Of a stretch of DNA of 64,000 nucleotides, positions 22,251-34,260 are shown piece by piece. Source of the stretch: Dipteris shenzhenensis. Lineage: Eukaryota > Polypodiophyta > Polypodiopsida > Gleicheniales. Below the pieces are notes generated by a model that was not told the origin of the DNA, did no database searches, and saw only the letters and a list, made by a program, of their open reading frames with translations. The first letter of the stretch is position 1, and each line of letters starts with the position of its first letter. The translations under genes and the position numbers were made by a program. The DNA is taken from the NCBI GenBank assembly GCA_047967505.1, contig CM106538.1; one strand, given 5' to 3'.

Positions 22251-23330
22251 ATTTCAGTTCCTTTTCCGAAATGAGTTATATTATATCCAGTTTATGGGTT
22301 TGAGCAGCTTATGCCAAAGAGAAGAAGTGTCAAAGACTACTTGTATATCCTTTATGAATTGAAGATTTAGATCCATGAAAGATTCAAGATCAGACCCAAT
22401 TTGAGGGTAGTATGTTCAAAGTTGGCAAGTTGGTAGTCATGCGCATGATTTTATGATCTTCAATTAGGGAATTGAGTTATGATAAAAAGTCATGATAATC
22501 AGTTATGTTCTTATGGAGGATGAGATGATCAAGTATCCGATCTTTTATGGTGGGATTCCATGTGGTCATTAGTGACCATTATTTCAATTTCAAGTTATAT
22601 TATCAGAGGAGTTTCAGTTATGATATTCATTTTTGTTGTTTTCTTGTTATGGAGCATGACATGCTCAAGTATCAGCCCTCAATATCGCAGCATTTTATGG
22701 TCATTATTGACCCAGCATTTTCTTCAAGATTCTATTATTCAATAGTTTCCATTGGGATTTGTTTTATACAATAACTCTTATGGTTTCTCATGGATTATTA
22801 TGGTCAAAGAAACAGAGTTTTACAGTCATCTGTTAGTTATATGTCCTTTTGGAAAGTTTGAGAACCCTCCAAGTTTGCATCTAACCAGCACAGTAAGTGT
22901 TTGGTAGCAAGAAGACCATGGAAAATTGGGAGCACTTGTGTAGTAAATGGAATATATTTCAGAATAGTTCTTTCTAAAGCCATTCCAAGAGGAGGTACAC
23001 ACTGCTTGGAAACAGTATCAATATATCTGCAAATCACTCCATCAGAGAAGACTCGAGGAATAAGTCAAAGAAAGGCTCCGAGAAATATACAAGGCTAAGT
23101 ATCTCTTTCATGTTGATAAAGTTTGACTTATGTTTATTTGAAGATCTAACCCTTGTATGACAATGCAAGGAGAAAATTGAAGTCTTCCCTTTTTATTTGG
23201 GTTTAAAGATGGAGTTGCAGCCAAAGAAGCCAAGGGGAATACAGAGCCCTTGGAAGAAGCAATCATTTCAGAAGTAACTCTATCCGGCTTGTGAAAGTCA
23301 AAGAAGCAGCAGTCAAGTCCAAGTGAAAGA

Positions 23331-23461
23331 GGCATGGATTTGCCAAGAAAAAAGGACATATAAGTACCAGATGGGAAACTTCTCTGAGTGTATCTGGCAT
23401 GGATTTGCCAAGAAAAAAGACATATAAGTACCAGATGGGAAACTTCTCTCAGTGTATCTAC
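23331..23461. repeat. 66-bp tandem duplication
   Basis: Two adjacent copies of a unit starting GGCATGGATTTGCCAAG and ending AACTTCTCTSAGTGTATCT, almost identical. The function is unknown. Confidence 0.85.
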
Positions 23462-23654
23462 AGACATTATGTTTCTTCTTAGAAACAGAGATATCAAGAG
23501 CTTTTTCGTTCCAAGGAATTTGGACCAAGAATATTGATATGATCGAGAATGGCACCGGATCGAAAGGACTCAAGTGGGTTGATCATAGCAAGAGGATTAT
23601 TGCATAGGAGTGGCATGGAAAACGCACGGATGGAATAATCAATCACAGAATCAG

Positions 23655-23870
23655 AAAGAAGGGCCTATGGCTGCCTAGTTCTCTTAAAGAGCAAGAAACA
23701 CCAAGAAAAAGAAGGACCTATGGCTGCACAGTGCTCTTAAAGAGTAGGAAATGCCAAGAAAAAAAGGGCCTATGATTGCCAAGTGCTCTTAAAGAGCAGG
23801 AAACGCCAAGAAAAAGAAGGGCTTATGTCTGCGCAGTGCTCTTAAAGAGCAGGAAATGCCAAAGAAAAGC
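23655..23870. repeat. About 53-bp minisatellite, four copies, with a palindrome per unit
   Basis: Units start at about 23661, 23714, 23766 and 23819. Each contains GGCCTATGGCTGC-like sequence, then the 11-bp palindrome CTCTTAAAGAG, then CAGGAAAYGCCAAG. A fifth, degenerate unit starts near 23913. The period is not a multiple of three, so it is not a simple protein repeat. Confidence 0.8.
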
Positions 23871-24235
23871 AAGAATCTCCGTGCAGAAAGCAAGTGCTTT
23901 AGATGCAAAAAGAGGGGCATATGGCTGCCTAGTGCCCTGGAAAACCACTGGGCCAAAAGAAGAGAATGCCACAAGACCGATCTAAGTCAACAATCGGGAG
24001 TTATCAGATTCCAAGATCCACTTTAGATGGAAGAGATGGATGAGATCCTCTAGCAAACAGAATGCGGACCGCACACAAAAGAAAAGCACCCAGAGGCAAG
24101 TTTATCTGCAGGTATCTTGCCAAGTACCAGAACTATTAGGTAATTGATGTCAAGAGATAAGGTATCCTCAAGTTTTACAGCTATATCAAGAATCTTTTTA
24201 GTGGAGGACAACTGATTAGAAGCCTAGGGGATGTC

Positions 24236-26080
24236 ACCAAATTGGTAGACTCTGATTAGGTACTACTACCTTGCCATTTCTTTTCAGCATACCATGCCTT
24301 ATGGCATATCTTGCATAAGTTTGGCCTTTTCTGGATGCCAGGTCATCCTTTTCCCCGGGTTTGAATACATGAGCCTTAGGCCAAAGGCTCTGGACCTTTT
24401 GAGTTTCTCTAATCTCGGTCATTAGAGCACTCTCTAATACCGTGAAACTCATATTATGCATAATGCGTGACAAGGCATCAGCAACTTTATTATCCTTCCC
24501 TCTTCAGTACCGAATCGTCAAGTTAAACTCCTACATGAGTTCTGCCCACCTAGCTTGGCGGCCTCTCAAGTCTGGTTATTTACAAAAATGTTTCAGAGTA
24601 TCATGATCAACATCAACATAAAACTCTAACCCATACAAGTAATGTCTCCATGTTTTCAGAGCATGGACAACAGCATACAACTCTAATTCATGAGTTGGCC
24701 AATTTCGTTGAGAGGGAGAAAGCTTCTTGCTTTCAAAGGCTACTGCCTTCCCTCTTGGAGGAGAACTGCTCCTACCGCAATGCCACTTGCATCGTTTTCA
24801 AGAAACAACGGTTTCTGGGGATCAACTATTTTGTCCTGAGATCACAACTTATTTTATGGTGTTAAAACTTTCCTGTTGATTCTGTCCCCATATAAAAGGT
24901 ACTTTATTTGAGGTCAGATCAGTCAATGGCGATACTATCTCGGAATATCCTTTGATATGCCTTCGATAAAATTGAACAAATCCCAAGAATGATCGCAAAG
25001 CGGTCAAACTCTGAGGGATTGGCCAAGTCAGTATCGCAGCCACTTTCTTTGGATCCATTTCTACCCCCTCAAGAGTAATTATGAATCCTAAATATTCAAG
25101 TCTTACCATACACAGTATAGTTTTCTTTTTATTTACATAAAGACTGGCTTTCCTCAAAGTACTGAACACTATTCTTAAGTGTTCGTGATGCTCAGTAATA
25201 CTTTTATTGAATACCAGAATATCGTCAATAAAGTGTACTACAAACTTTTCGATATACGGACGTAGTAAATTGTTCATAAGCATGACGAATGTAGCTGGAG
25301 CATTGGTAAGTCCAAAGGGCATTACCAAAAACTCATAATGTCCAAACCTGCTTCTAAAAGCGGTTTTATGCACATCCTCGGCTCTAATACGGATTTGATG
25401 GTAGCCACATTTAAGATCTATCTTACTAAAAATTACGGCTCCATGTAATACATCTAGCAAATCATCGATCCAAGCCATCGAATACCTATGCTTAATAGTG
25501 ATATTATTCAATGCTCTGTAATCTATACAGAGGCGAAAAGTATCATCTTTCTTCTTCTTTAATATCACTAGCGAAGCAAAGGTGAGAAACTTGGTTGAAT
25601 CTGCCCCAGCTTGAGGTATTCTTCCAGTTGTCTTCACACCTCCACCTCTTCAGTAAAACTCAACCTATAGGGAGATCTATTTACAGGTTCTGCCCCCGAG
25701 ATTAGTTCAATCTTATGTTGAACATTCCGCTCTGAAGGTAACCCGTAAGGTAGCTCATCCCTAAAACAATCAAAGAACTCCTCTGCTATTTGATCAGCCA
25801 GCTTGGCCATCTCTCCATTTTGGACAACATCAATGCTAGCCGAAGAATCATCAATTGGCTCTACCGATGCTGTACAAAGAAACAAAAACTCTTCTTGAGC
25901 TTTTCGAATTTCCATCACGGAAACCAACAGTCCTTGAGGTATATCTTTTTCACCTCGTAACACATACAGCACATCATTCATCTTGAATTGATAAATGTGC
26001 TTTTTCCAATCTATGGCTGGATTCTTCCTAGAATGCCAAGACTTACCTAGGGCTATGTCTGCATGAGCAAGCTTAGTCAA
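24236..26080 (-). pseudogene. Gypsy E reverse transcriptase and RNase H
   Basis: RT runs from about 25637 to 24849: LCIDYRALNNITIKHRYSM, DLLDVLHGAVIFSKIDLKCG, FLVMPFGLTNAPATFV, and the active site HFIDDILVF with both Asp residues present. The connection region is RSFLGFVQFYRRHIKGYSE. RNase H covers about 24490-24850 in broken frames and the tail reaches RHGMLKRNGKVVVPNQS at about 24245-24290. The preceding linker (25634-26080) holds the RNVQHKIELISGAEPVNRSP region. A one-base break lies at about 25637. This is a typical plant gypsy order. Confidence 0.85.
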
Positions 26081-26125
26081 CTCAAAATCAAGCTTCTCAG
26101 CATAGTCCTGAATTCGAAGCTCTAA

Positions 26126-27630
26126 CTAGGTAACCCTTTGGTCCCATACTTCAGTTGAACTTCCATCTGCCATTCTGACTGTATATGCATAGTCAGATGG
26201 GCTAGTCTTTAGTTTCAGCCTCTTTACAAGCTTGGAGTTAATTACATTGTGTGTTGACGCTGAGTCAAACAACACAATGACATCATGATTAGCTACTTGC
26301 CCTTTCATCTTAATTAACTCCGTATCATTAAAGGCTGTATACCCCGTTGCTGCGGGCTTTGACAGGATATTATCAGGTACACTAGTTACTAACTTAACAA
26401 CAGACACACATAACAAAAAAGGTACTAACCTTTGAGAAGATCCCGCTAGCTGAATCTGCATCTGTTCTGCTCTGGGACTTCCCTCCATTTCCACGTTGCA
26501 TTCTGAGACCACCATCTCAGCCATCCGACGATCTTTGTTTCGTGGACAATCTTTCCACTGATGAGGCTGAAGGCAACCAAAACACAAGCCTTCTCTCCTC
26601 GCTTTTTCCCTTTGCTCTGGGTTCAAAGAAGACTTCTCGACCAAGCCCGGGCTGCCATTGGTGTTACTTTTCTTTTCATTCCAATGGTGATACTTGATTT
26701 AGGAGTCTCAACTGGTTTCGCCTGCTTGGCTTAACCGCTAGGCTGTGAGGCACTCCCTTTACTAATCCACTTCTTCTTAAACCCAGTTTTCTTCGGGTAC
26801 CCATACTGAGTCCCAACCTGCACAAACCCACTTGGTCTGTTCCCTTTTGCATCCTCATAGTTCAGGACTATGGCAATTGCTTCAACTAGCGTGTTCGCAT
26901 ACTTAGCCCGAACTTCCATCTTGATCCGATCATTCAATCCAAAGATAAAATCTTTTACTTGGATTGATTGAGGTAGAGGTTCATAAACCTTCATTACACT
27001 TTCTCTGAACTTATCAGTGTATTCCGCCACTGATAAATTTCTCTGATGAAGGTTTCGATACTGATCCCAAGCTCGAGATGCTTCGTCAGGAGGTAAGAAG
27101 TGTTTTCTAAATTATTTTTTAAACCCCTCCCAAGTACTGGATGCTACTCCATCTTTCTGCTGTTTTATCCACCACCTATCCGCTGCCTCATTAAACATAT
27201 GGATGGCCTCGCAGATTTTCTTCATATCATTCTTGATTTCACAAATGGCGAAGGCCTCGTCCCATTTGTGTAACCAGGTCTCAATGATATCGGAACTACC
27301 GTCAGACATGTGACGTAGTTCAAACATGTGACCAGAATACTTTTCTGGCCAATAATTGGCAACATTAAGCACCTTAGCCCTCCTAGGCTCGACCGTACGA
27401 ACACTAGACTCCGGTTCCATTGGAGATTTACCTTTCTCCTCCCGAGATGATCTAGCAGACATACTATGCACCACTTTCCTGAGCTCAGACTGCCCTACAT
27501 TTGCTTGTAACTGTTGCGCTAAAATCTATTGCAAGGCATCCTCTAACATTGCAATTCTGCCAGATAGTGTATGACCTGCTGGACGCAACACCTGCGGGGT
27601 CGGCCGGACTCCCGACTCTACGGGATCCAT
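26126..27630 (-). pseudogene. Gypsy E gag with zinc knuckle and protease
   Basis: A start codon at 27628-27630 (MDPVESGVRP) opens a gag frame with a stop after MLEDALQ. Gag continues with the retrotransposon capsid region (WWIKQQKDGVASSTWEGFKK; MAEYTDKFRESVMKVYEPLP). The zinc knuckle at about 26560-26600 reads CFGCLQPHQWKDC, one residue shorter than CX2CX4HX4C. Protease has LFDSASTHNVINSKLV, with the active site DSAS in place of DSGA. Frame breaks are at about 26645, 26730 and 27110. Confidence 0.8.
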
Positions 27631-28614
27631 CCTAGAAGCTTGAAACTGTAATTACAATTCGAAAGTCCAACCTCCAAATTTACAGCTAACCAAGCATATA
27701 TCACACTGTAACCAAAACCACTTTTCCCTGTACTAGGAAAAACTCCTGCAATCCAAATTGACTCAAACACGGAGGCAAATAAACAAGCATATGCTCCAAC
27801 AAAGCTTAGAAGGCATAGAGAGCTCCCTGGTTATAATTCTTGCTGCATGAAGAGATCAACTACTAGTCCCTGTAGTCCACTCCAAATCTGCATTTATGAC
27901 CTGCCTTGTGACCACAAACATACTATAGTATCTACCCCTTCACACGAGCTCATGATCAAGCGCAACCAACGAAAGCCTAGCTCTGCGGGCTACAAAGTCC
28001 AATAGTTGAGTCCACGACTAAACAAACCATATATACTGTCGCAAGCCCAAATTTTGCAAAGCAACCATTACGCTCCAGTTTTTTTTTAAATCAAAACTCC
28101 GCCAACCAGTTACTAGTAGGCTTCAAAATCGTCGAATCTGAACTGTGACTCCCTTTCGACAGTATACTCAATGCAATCAACGATGGTCTTTTAAATAGAC
28201 AAGATGTCGTTCTTTAATTACTGATCATAAACTGATAGAGAAGATCTGTCCGCCTTCTAAATTATGACGATCGTTATGCTTTATCTCGCTTCAAGTCACC
28301 ATTTCAACGCTCACGTTCACGATGAAGGCACAAGACCTAGGCTTAACTACTCTCCAAAATTGCTCTGCGATAAACGTAATTAAAAGTAATACCAGTGTGG
28401 TCAATCCGATGACGAAGACGACTGATCTACGTAACTATTGTAACTCACCGACTTCGCACAGCAATTGACCCACAATTCGAACGGCCCCCACAGCCTTCAG
28501 TACTAACCAAATTATTAACCTGCAACTGTACACAATCCAAATATCATGGACAGATAACACAACCTCGTCCACCTCCCCCTTTTCCCAATCGCCTACCTGG
28601 CTCTAATACCAAAA
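27631..28614 (-). other. Gypsy E leader and primer-binding site
   Basis: About 970 bp between primer site and gag, without coding similarity. The primer site is TGGTATTAGAGC (complement of 28600-28611), an initiator-Met variant with A-to-T style divergence from TGGTATCAGAGC. Confidence 0.65.
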
Positions 28615-29072
28615 TGACACGCGCAAATCTGTTGCGCCTCTGTTCTTTCTCCAATCACGGGCATAGGCACATTGATTGTCCTCAGCCAACCTCGGTGGTT
28701 GCAAGCTCTCCAAAAAAATCAACTGTTACGTGAAGCTCCTGCTTACAAAATTCCACCAAGCCCCAAAATTCCCTAGATGGATCTAGTATGCCACATGTCT
28801 TCATTCTAGGGTCCCTCCTTAATGCATCATTTACCCCTCTCTTGGGATATCATTGAAACCATTTGCCCCTAGGCAAATTTAATGCATTTAGGTCCCTTTA
28901 GCCTTAGATCCACCTAGTCTAGTGCCATATCACCCTCACCTAGGACCTTGACCATGATTCCTTTTTTGATCATTTACATGAAGCCCAAAGAAATATAATA
29001 CAAACATTGATCCTTTAAAGGAAAATGTCGACTGACCCTTCGAGGTCATGTTACCTCAACTTGAGCATAACA
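28615..29072 (-). repeat. 5' LTR of gypsy element E/H (458 bp)
   Basis: Starts TGTTATGCTCAAG and ends GCGCGTGTCA on the minus strand. It matches 32528-32977 on the plus strand apart from a few substitutions and an 11-bp indel. The outer flank ACATG is at 29073-29077. Confidence 0.9.
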
Positions 29073-30434
29073 ACATGACGAGGATGTTCGACGTCTTTTG
29101 TTAAAAGAGCATCATGTAGTTCCTTGTGCTGCCCATCCAGGCATCAACAAGACTTATATGTTATTCAGTGCAACATACTACTGGACTCAGATCAAAAGCG
29201 ACGTCATCAAAATGGTTACATCTTGCTTACCTTGTCAACAAATGAAAGCTAGTCGATGACTTCCAGCAGGACTTCTTCAGCCTCTTCGAGTTCCAACCGA
29301 AAGGTGGGAAAGTATTTCCATGGATTTCATTACAACACTACCACGATCCTCCTGAGGTAACACTCAGATTATGGTAATTGTTGATCGATTGTCTAAAATG
29401 GCACACTTTGTTGCTTGCAAAAGAAGTGCACAGGCTCCGGACATCGCCAAACTCTTCATACAACACAACTTCCGACACCATGAATTGCCCAAGAATATTG
29501 TTTCCGACAGAGATCCTAAGTTTACTAGTCACTTTTGGATTTCACTATTCAAATCTTTGGGTACAACTCTACTGTTCAGTTTAGCCTACCACCCAGAATC
29601 AGATGGCCAAACTGAAAGAGTCAACCAAGTTCTAGAAGAAATGCTTCGACATTATATTCAATCACGCCTAGCAGCATGGGAAGAGTATCTACCACTCCTT
29701 GAGTTTGCTTATAATAACTCTTTCCATAGTGCTATCAGCATGACTGCATTCCAAGCAGCTTATGGACACACTCCGATTGTACCAACAAATTTTGTACTTT
29801 AACATCGAGTGGCCCTGGCTGATCAGCTGGTTCAAGAAATGCAAGACATTCTACTCCAAGTTATGGATGATATGCGAAAAGCGCAAGAGCGGTATCAACG
29901 GTCCGCTAACAAACATAGACGTCACCTGGAATTTGAAATTGGTGACATGGGGCTATTATTTGTAGCCCCACATTGCTACAAGACGGTTAAGTCTGTGTTT
30001 CCTAAGTTGCGACCACGATACTATGGACCTTTCCAGATTGTCAAGAAAAATTCACCTTTAAGTTACAAATTGGAATTACCACCATCATGGGGTAAAATCC
30101 ATCCGACATTTCATATTTCTTGGCTAAAGACGTACAATCCAGGCGATGAAGCAGTTCCTCCTGCAGGTGATTATGTCCCAGAAATCGAAGACGATTATGT
30201 TCTCCTTATTCCTGAGCGTATTCTGGACCATCGATAGCGAGAGACTCGACATCGACTTATCACGAAATTCCTTGTTCTTTGGAGAGATCTAGACGACTCT
30301 GACGTTTCTTGGCAATCTGATGAAGACTTACAACAGTACCCTCACATTTTACAGCAGTGTTTTCAGAATTTACCGTGATATTTTCTACATCAGTTCATTA
30401 TCTCCACCAGGGTCTTATTTTGAGTGGGAGGGGA
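29073..30434 (+). pseudogene. Gypsy F: integrase and chromodomain-like C-terminus (3' half of a split element)
   Basis: This is a plus-strand integrase: zinc-binding HHCC region (HPGINKTYMLFSATYYW, SCLPCQQMKASR), MVIVDRLSKMAHFVACK, VSDRDPKFTSHFW (second Asp), and ESDGQTERVNQVLEEMLR (catalytic Glu). A C-terminal region with [19 protein letters not shown] and [10 protein letters not shown] follows, then FLVLWRDLDDSDVSWQS, a chromodomain-type tail. Its first codons (DEDVRRLLLKEHHVV) continue directly from the last codons of gypsy G (RVCVPH) across the ACATG target site. A purine tract at 30422-30434 precedes the LTR. Isolated stops occur. Confidence 0.88.
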
Positions 30435-30755
30435 TGTCACGATCTGTGACGTATTGCTTTCTCTATATCTTATGGATGGTTTAATGAATGGACACTTGTG
30501 GAAGGGTATGCCCTTTCGACGGGACACTTTCTATGAGGCACAACCCTTCACGAGAGACATTCTATTGAAGAGACACTCCCATTGTAATGTACCCTCTCAT
30601 CAAGGGTCACACCCTTCACAAGGGCTACACACCTCTTCATGCACATACACTTTGGAGTACACACCTTTTCATGTGACTCTTCACTCTCTATATAAGAGAG
30701 GCCCAACTGTATGGATAACACACTACAGACACTCAAGCAGTGCAAATATTCCTTT
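30435..30755 (+). repeat. 3' LTR of gypsy F/G, truncated
   Basis: Starts TGTCACGATCTGTGACG and matches the 400-bp LTR at 34734-35133 (inverted relative to it) up to about 30755, where similarity ends. The last 75 bp or so are missing. The LTR carries repeated short motifs (AAGGGTCACACCCTTCAC) and a TATA-like CTATATAAGAGAG. Confidence 0.85.
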
Positions 30756-31261
30756 TTCCATGGGGAATTGCAGAAGAATATAAGAGTATGTTGTGTGGAT
30801 AAACTATGGGAGGATACAATATAGGCTGCTTGAGGTATACAATAGGATGATGTAGGGTGATGCAGCCAGTTCTTGCTTTGGTCGTGGACATCGCTATCCA
30901 TATAGACTAGGCCTAGCAAAAGCTAGGGCCTGCTTTCTAAAAGCTACTTTTACAAAAAAACCAAGCTTTTTAGGCTTTCCTTTTAAATCTGGTGCTTTTG
31001 GTGCCTTTTTTATCTCGTGGGCCCTCCTTTTAAAGAGGCACCCCCTTGTCAGTGCTTTTAGGCCTCGTGGGACTTGCTTTTTGTGCTTTCCTCCCCACCC
31101 TTGGATTCTTTTTGCACTCTCTTAAATCCTACACATTACACGAATGAGTTCCAACACTTTAACCCATTAGAGGTTAGCGAAATGCATGCATTCATAGTTC
31201 TTCGACTAATCTACCAATTCAAAGAAAAAGTAAACCAAAGCTTATTCTAGTTAACCAAAGT
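30756..31261. other. Unassigned 0.5 kb next to the inversion breakpoint
   Basis: No domain or LTR end is recognised. It contains GGCCT/AGGCC-rich and CTTTT-rich stretches (30905-31110). It lies between the truncated LTR of gypsy F and the integrase of gypsy H, so one breakpoint of the 7-kb inversion falls at its right border. Confidence 0.4.
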
Positions 31262-32527
31262 CAACTGTCTTGACCATCGTCAATGCAATAAAGATTCCTC
31301 TTTATGTCGTGAGACGAGATTTCTTTGGGCCAAAGATGAAAAAGCATATTCATGAATATGTGACACGTTGTTTTTCGTGTCAAGTAAGTAAGGCAGAGCG
31401 GGTGAAGCCACCCGGACTTTTACAACCATTGGAAATACCACTAGGTAGGTGGGAGAGCATTTCCATGGACTTTATTGTAGGTCTGCCTAAGACACAAGGT
31501 GGATATGATTATGTCCTTGTGGTGGTTGATCGTCTTACCAAGATGGCTCACTTCATTCCAACTAGAGAGTCTGTTAGTGCCCCGCAAGTGGCGGATTTGT
31601 TTATTAGACATATATTTCGTTTGCATGGATTACCCAAATCCATAGTGTCAGACACAGATGTCAAATTTACCGGTCATTTTTTGACAACGATGTTTGAAAC
31701 ACTAAGGACTAAGTTGGGAATGAGTAGGGATCATCCAGAAACGAATGGTCAGACGGAAAGAATCAACCAAATTTTAGAGGATATGCTTAGAGCATATGTG
31801 TCACTGAGGCAACATACATGGGACAAGTGGTTGCCGCTATTAGAAAATTGCCTACAATGATAGAAAACATTTCTCTACAGAGTTCAATCCTTTTGAGCTG
31901 AACTATGGTTATAGACCAGCGAATCCAACTATAGTTGGAATACCTCAAAAAGTGCCTAGTGCCGCGAACTTTGTGGTTCAGATGCGGGAGATGCTAGCAC
32001 TTGCGAGAGCTAACATCCGCCAAGCTATGGATAGAGCTAAGGCGTATGCGGATGAAAACCGATCCGCTAGAGAATTTAAGGAAGAAGAAAAAGTTTTTCT
32101 CAGAGTTCCTTCGCACTCTAAGTCTTTGACTGCAGGAGAGTGTGCTAAATTATCACCTCGATATTATGAGCCATGGTTAATTCTAAAAAGAATAGGCAAG
32201 GTAGCCTATAAATTAGAATTGCCACAGGGTTGTAAGGTGCACCCAGTGTTTCATGTTTCTCGTTTAAAGAAATGTCTGCATACAGGTGACTCACTAATCG
32301 AGGGTGTTGTTTTGTTTCAGGAGATAGAGGATAATGCAAGACGCAAACCAACAGCAATCCTGGACCGAGGAATAATGATGCAAGTACGCAATCGAAAGAT
32401 ACCCACGGTGTTGGTTGCATGGCATGGTCTACCTCTATCAGAAGATACCTGAAAATCCGTATACCAGTTACGGAGAGTATTCCCAAACTATATCATCGAG
32501 GACGCTGATGCTTGAAGAGGGAAGGAA
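31262..32527 (+). pseudogene. Gypsy H: integrase half of element E/H
   Basis: Plus-strand integrase begins near RRDFFGPKMKKHIHEYV, followed by CFSCQVSKAERVKPPGLL, ISMDFIVGLPKTQGGYDYV (first Asp), VSDTDVKFTGHF (second Asp) and ETNGQTERINQILEDMLR (Glu). Stops and a frameshift at about 31855-31960 precede the C-terminal part (VFLRVPSHSKSL, LSPRYYEPWLILKRIGKVAY, HPVFHVSRLKKC, VLVAWHGLPLSEDT). It ends at about 32512, followed by a purine tract (32514-32527) and the LTR. It lacks RT and gag because those are at 24236-27630, facing the other way. Confidence 0.88.
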
Positions 32528-32977
32528 TGTTACGCTCAAGTTGAGGTAACATGACCTCGGAAGAGTCAGTCGACATTTTCCTTTAAAGGATCAATGTTTG
32601 TATTATATTTCTTTGGGCTTCATGTAAATGATCAAAAAAGGAATCAAGGTCAAGATCCTAGGTGAGGGTGATATGGCACTAGACTAGGTGGATCTAAGGC
32701 TAAAGGGACCTAAATGCATTAAATTTGCCTAGGGGCAAATGGTTTCAATGATATCCCAAGAGAGGGGTAAATGATGCATTAAGGAGGGACCATAGAATGA
32801 AGACATGTGGCATACTGGGAATTTTAGGGCTTGGTGGAATTTTGTAAGCAGGAGCTTCACGTAACAGTTGATTTTTTTGAAGAGCTTGTAACCACCGAGC
32901 TTGGCTAGGAGGACAATCAATGTGCCTATGCCCGTGATTGGAGAAAGAACAGAGGCGCAACAGATTTGCGCGTATCA
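32528..32977 (+). repeat. 3' LTR of gypsy element E/H (450 bp)
   Basis: Starts TGTTACGCTCAAG, ends GCGCGTATCA. It is the partner of 28615-29072 but in opposite orientation. The outer flank CATGT at 32978-32982 is the complement of ACATG at 29073-29077. Confidence 0.9.
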
Positions 32978-32982
32978 CATGT

Positions 32983-34260
32983 GGTACACAGACGCGATCT
33001 TGATAATACAGAAGGTCGTCCGTATAAGAATAGGATGAGAAAATCTTATGTTCGGAAGTCGAAGGTTGATCTTTTGAAAGAACTTGTACTGCAGTGCTGA
33101 AGTCTTTATCATTGAAATACTTCCCTTTGAATGAATTTGAAACATCCAGAGATAATGTAGAGATTACCATAGCTGATGCTAGAGTTAACCTACTGAGAGC
33201 ATCTACAACTACATTGCCTAGTCCTAGAATGTACTCAATGGTCATGTGAAAGTTGGCCACAAACTCAACCCAGCATGCTTGTCGAGCGTTCATGACTGGC
33301 TGAGTAAAGATATACTTTAGAGAGTGATGGTCTGTCTTGACCACCGAGTCGGCTCCCATGAGATAATGTTTCCACTAGCAATAAGCATGTACAATGGCAA
33401 GAAACTCCTTATCATAAACCAAGTATCGGGTTTGGATATCGGAATGTTTATGGCTGTCAAAAGCGATAACTCTGCCTTCTTGCATCAAGACTGCTCCTGT
33501 AGCGATGTCGGAAGTGTGGGTCATGACCTCAAATGGAAGGTTTGGGTCAGCAATAGCCATAACTGGTGTGGTAGTGAGTGCTTGCTTGAGTTGTTGGAAA
33601 CTATACTCTGTTTCGGGAAGCCACTGAAAAACTGCTGTGCTTTTCAATAATTCGAACATAGGAGCTGCGATTTCAGAAAACTGATAGACCTTTGTATGGT
33701 AGAAGTTTACCAATCCGAGAAAAGAGCGGACATCATGAACATTCTTAGGAGTAGGCCAGTTTCGAATTACCTCGACCTTCTTGGGATCCACAGAGATGCC
33801 TTGAGCTAAAATAACATGTCCCAAATATTCGAGTTGGGTCTTGAAGAACTCAATCTTCTCAATGTTGATGTAGAGACAATTTGCGCGGAGAACTTCAAAA
33901 ACTTGGTGAAGACGTTGTTTGTGCTCATGTAGGGATCTGCTGAAAACGAGGATGTCATCGAGGTAAACGAGGACGAACTTATCGAGGAAAGGCCTGAAGA
34001 TGTCGCTCATTAGTGTCATGAATGTGGCCGGGGTACAGGAGATCCGAAAGGGCTGCGCTTGGGCCGAATGTGACCTTTGTCGAGTAGTTCGATCACCTGT
34101 CTTTGGATTTCTTCATTTTGAGTGTAAGAAACCCGATAAGGAGGTTTCGACGGTGGATTACTATCGAGAGGGGCAGAATCGGCCTGATAGACTATACGGA
34201 ACAGCAGGCGCGACTTTCAAGAAGAGGGTGCGACTTACGAGACGCCAAAAACCGATTTGC
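32983..34260 (-). pseudogene. Gypsy G reverse transcriptase (internally deleted) and RNase H
   Basis: The region before RT is intact (PYRVSYTQNEEIQRQVIELL, GHIRPKRSPF at about 34050-34130), but it jumps directly to TPATFMTLMSDIF. About 75-80 residues with RT fingers and the first catalytic Asp are missing, probably through recombination at SPFG/PFG. The rest is good: VLVYLDDILVFSRSLHEH with intact YLDD, LGHVILAQGISVDPKKVE, RSFLGLVNFYH. RNase H (VVKTDHHSLKYIFTQP, NVVVDALSRL) has a break at about 33370. Confidence 0.82.

Larger units (their letters stand above)
22251..24235. other. Unassigned 2-kb stretch with tandem repeats
   Basis: There is no protein domain I can name. A minus-strand open stretch at 22837-23037, with a pyrimidine/AG acceptor-like border on its 5' side, could be an exon or an old transposon piece. 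Two tandem repeats (23331-23461 and 23655-23870) are listed separately. The left breakpoint of the proposed 7-kb inversion lies at its right end. Confidence 0.4.
24236..29072 (-). mobile_element. Ty3/gypsy element E: 5' LTR, gag, protease, RT, RNase H (left half of a split element)
   Basis: On the minus strand the order is LTR (28615-29072), primer site (complement of 28600-28611, TGGTATTAGAGC), leader, gag, protease, RT and RNase H. It breaks off at about 24236, just where integrase should begin (NGKVVVPNQS). The missing integrase and 3' LTR appear on the plus strand at 31262-32977. The LTRs there are about 95% alike by eye, and both outer borders carry ACATG, but in inverted orientation. 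The element was therefore split by an inversion after it inserted into another gypsy element. Confidence 0.88.

Noticed and set aside
22837-23037. Minus-strand open stretch with an acceptor-like border, possibly a host exon
   Set aside because: No family is recognised, no donor or partner exon is convincing, and frames of this length are common in the window.
23880-23990. CFRCKKRGIW as a gag zinc knuckle
   Set aside because: The His and last Cys of CX2CX4HX4C are missing and the stretch lies in a degenerate minisatellite unit.
24226-24240. GGGGATGTCACC resembling the purine tract and LTR start of gypsy F
   Set aside because: The match is only about 12 bp and the following bases do not match the LTR, so I do not call an LTR here.
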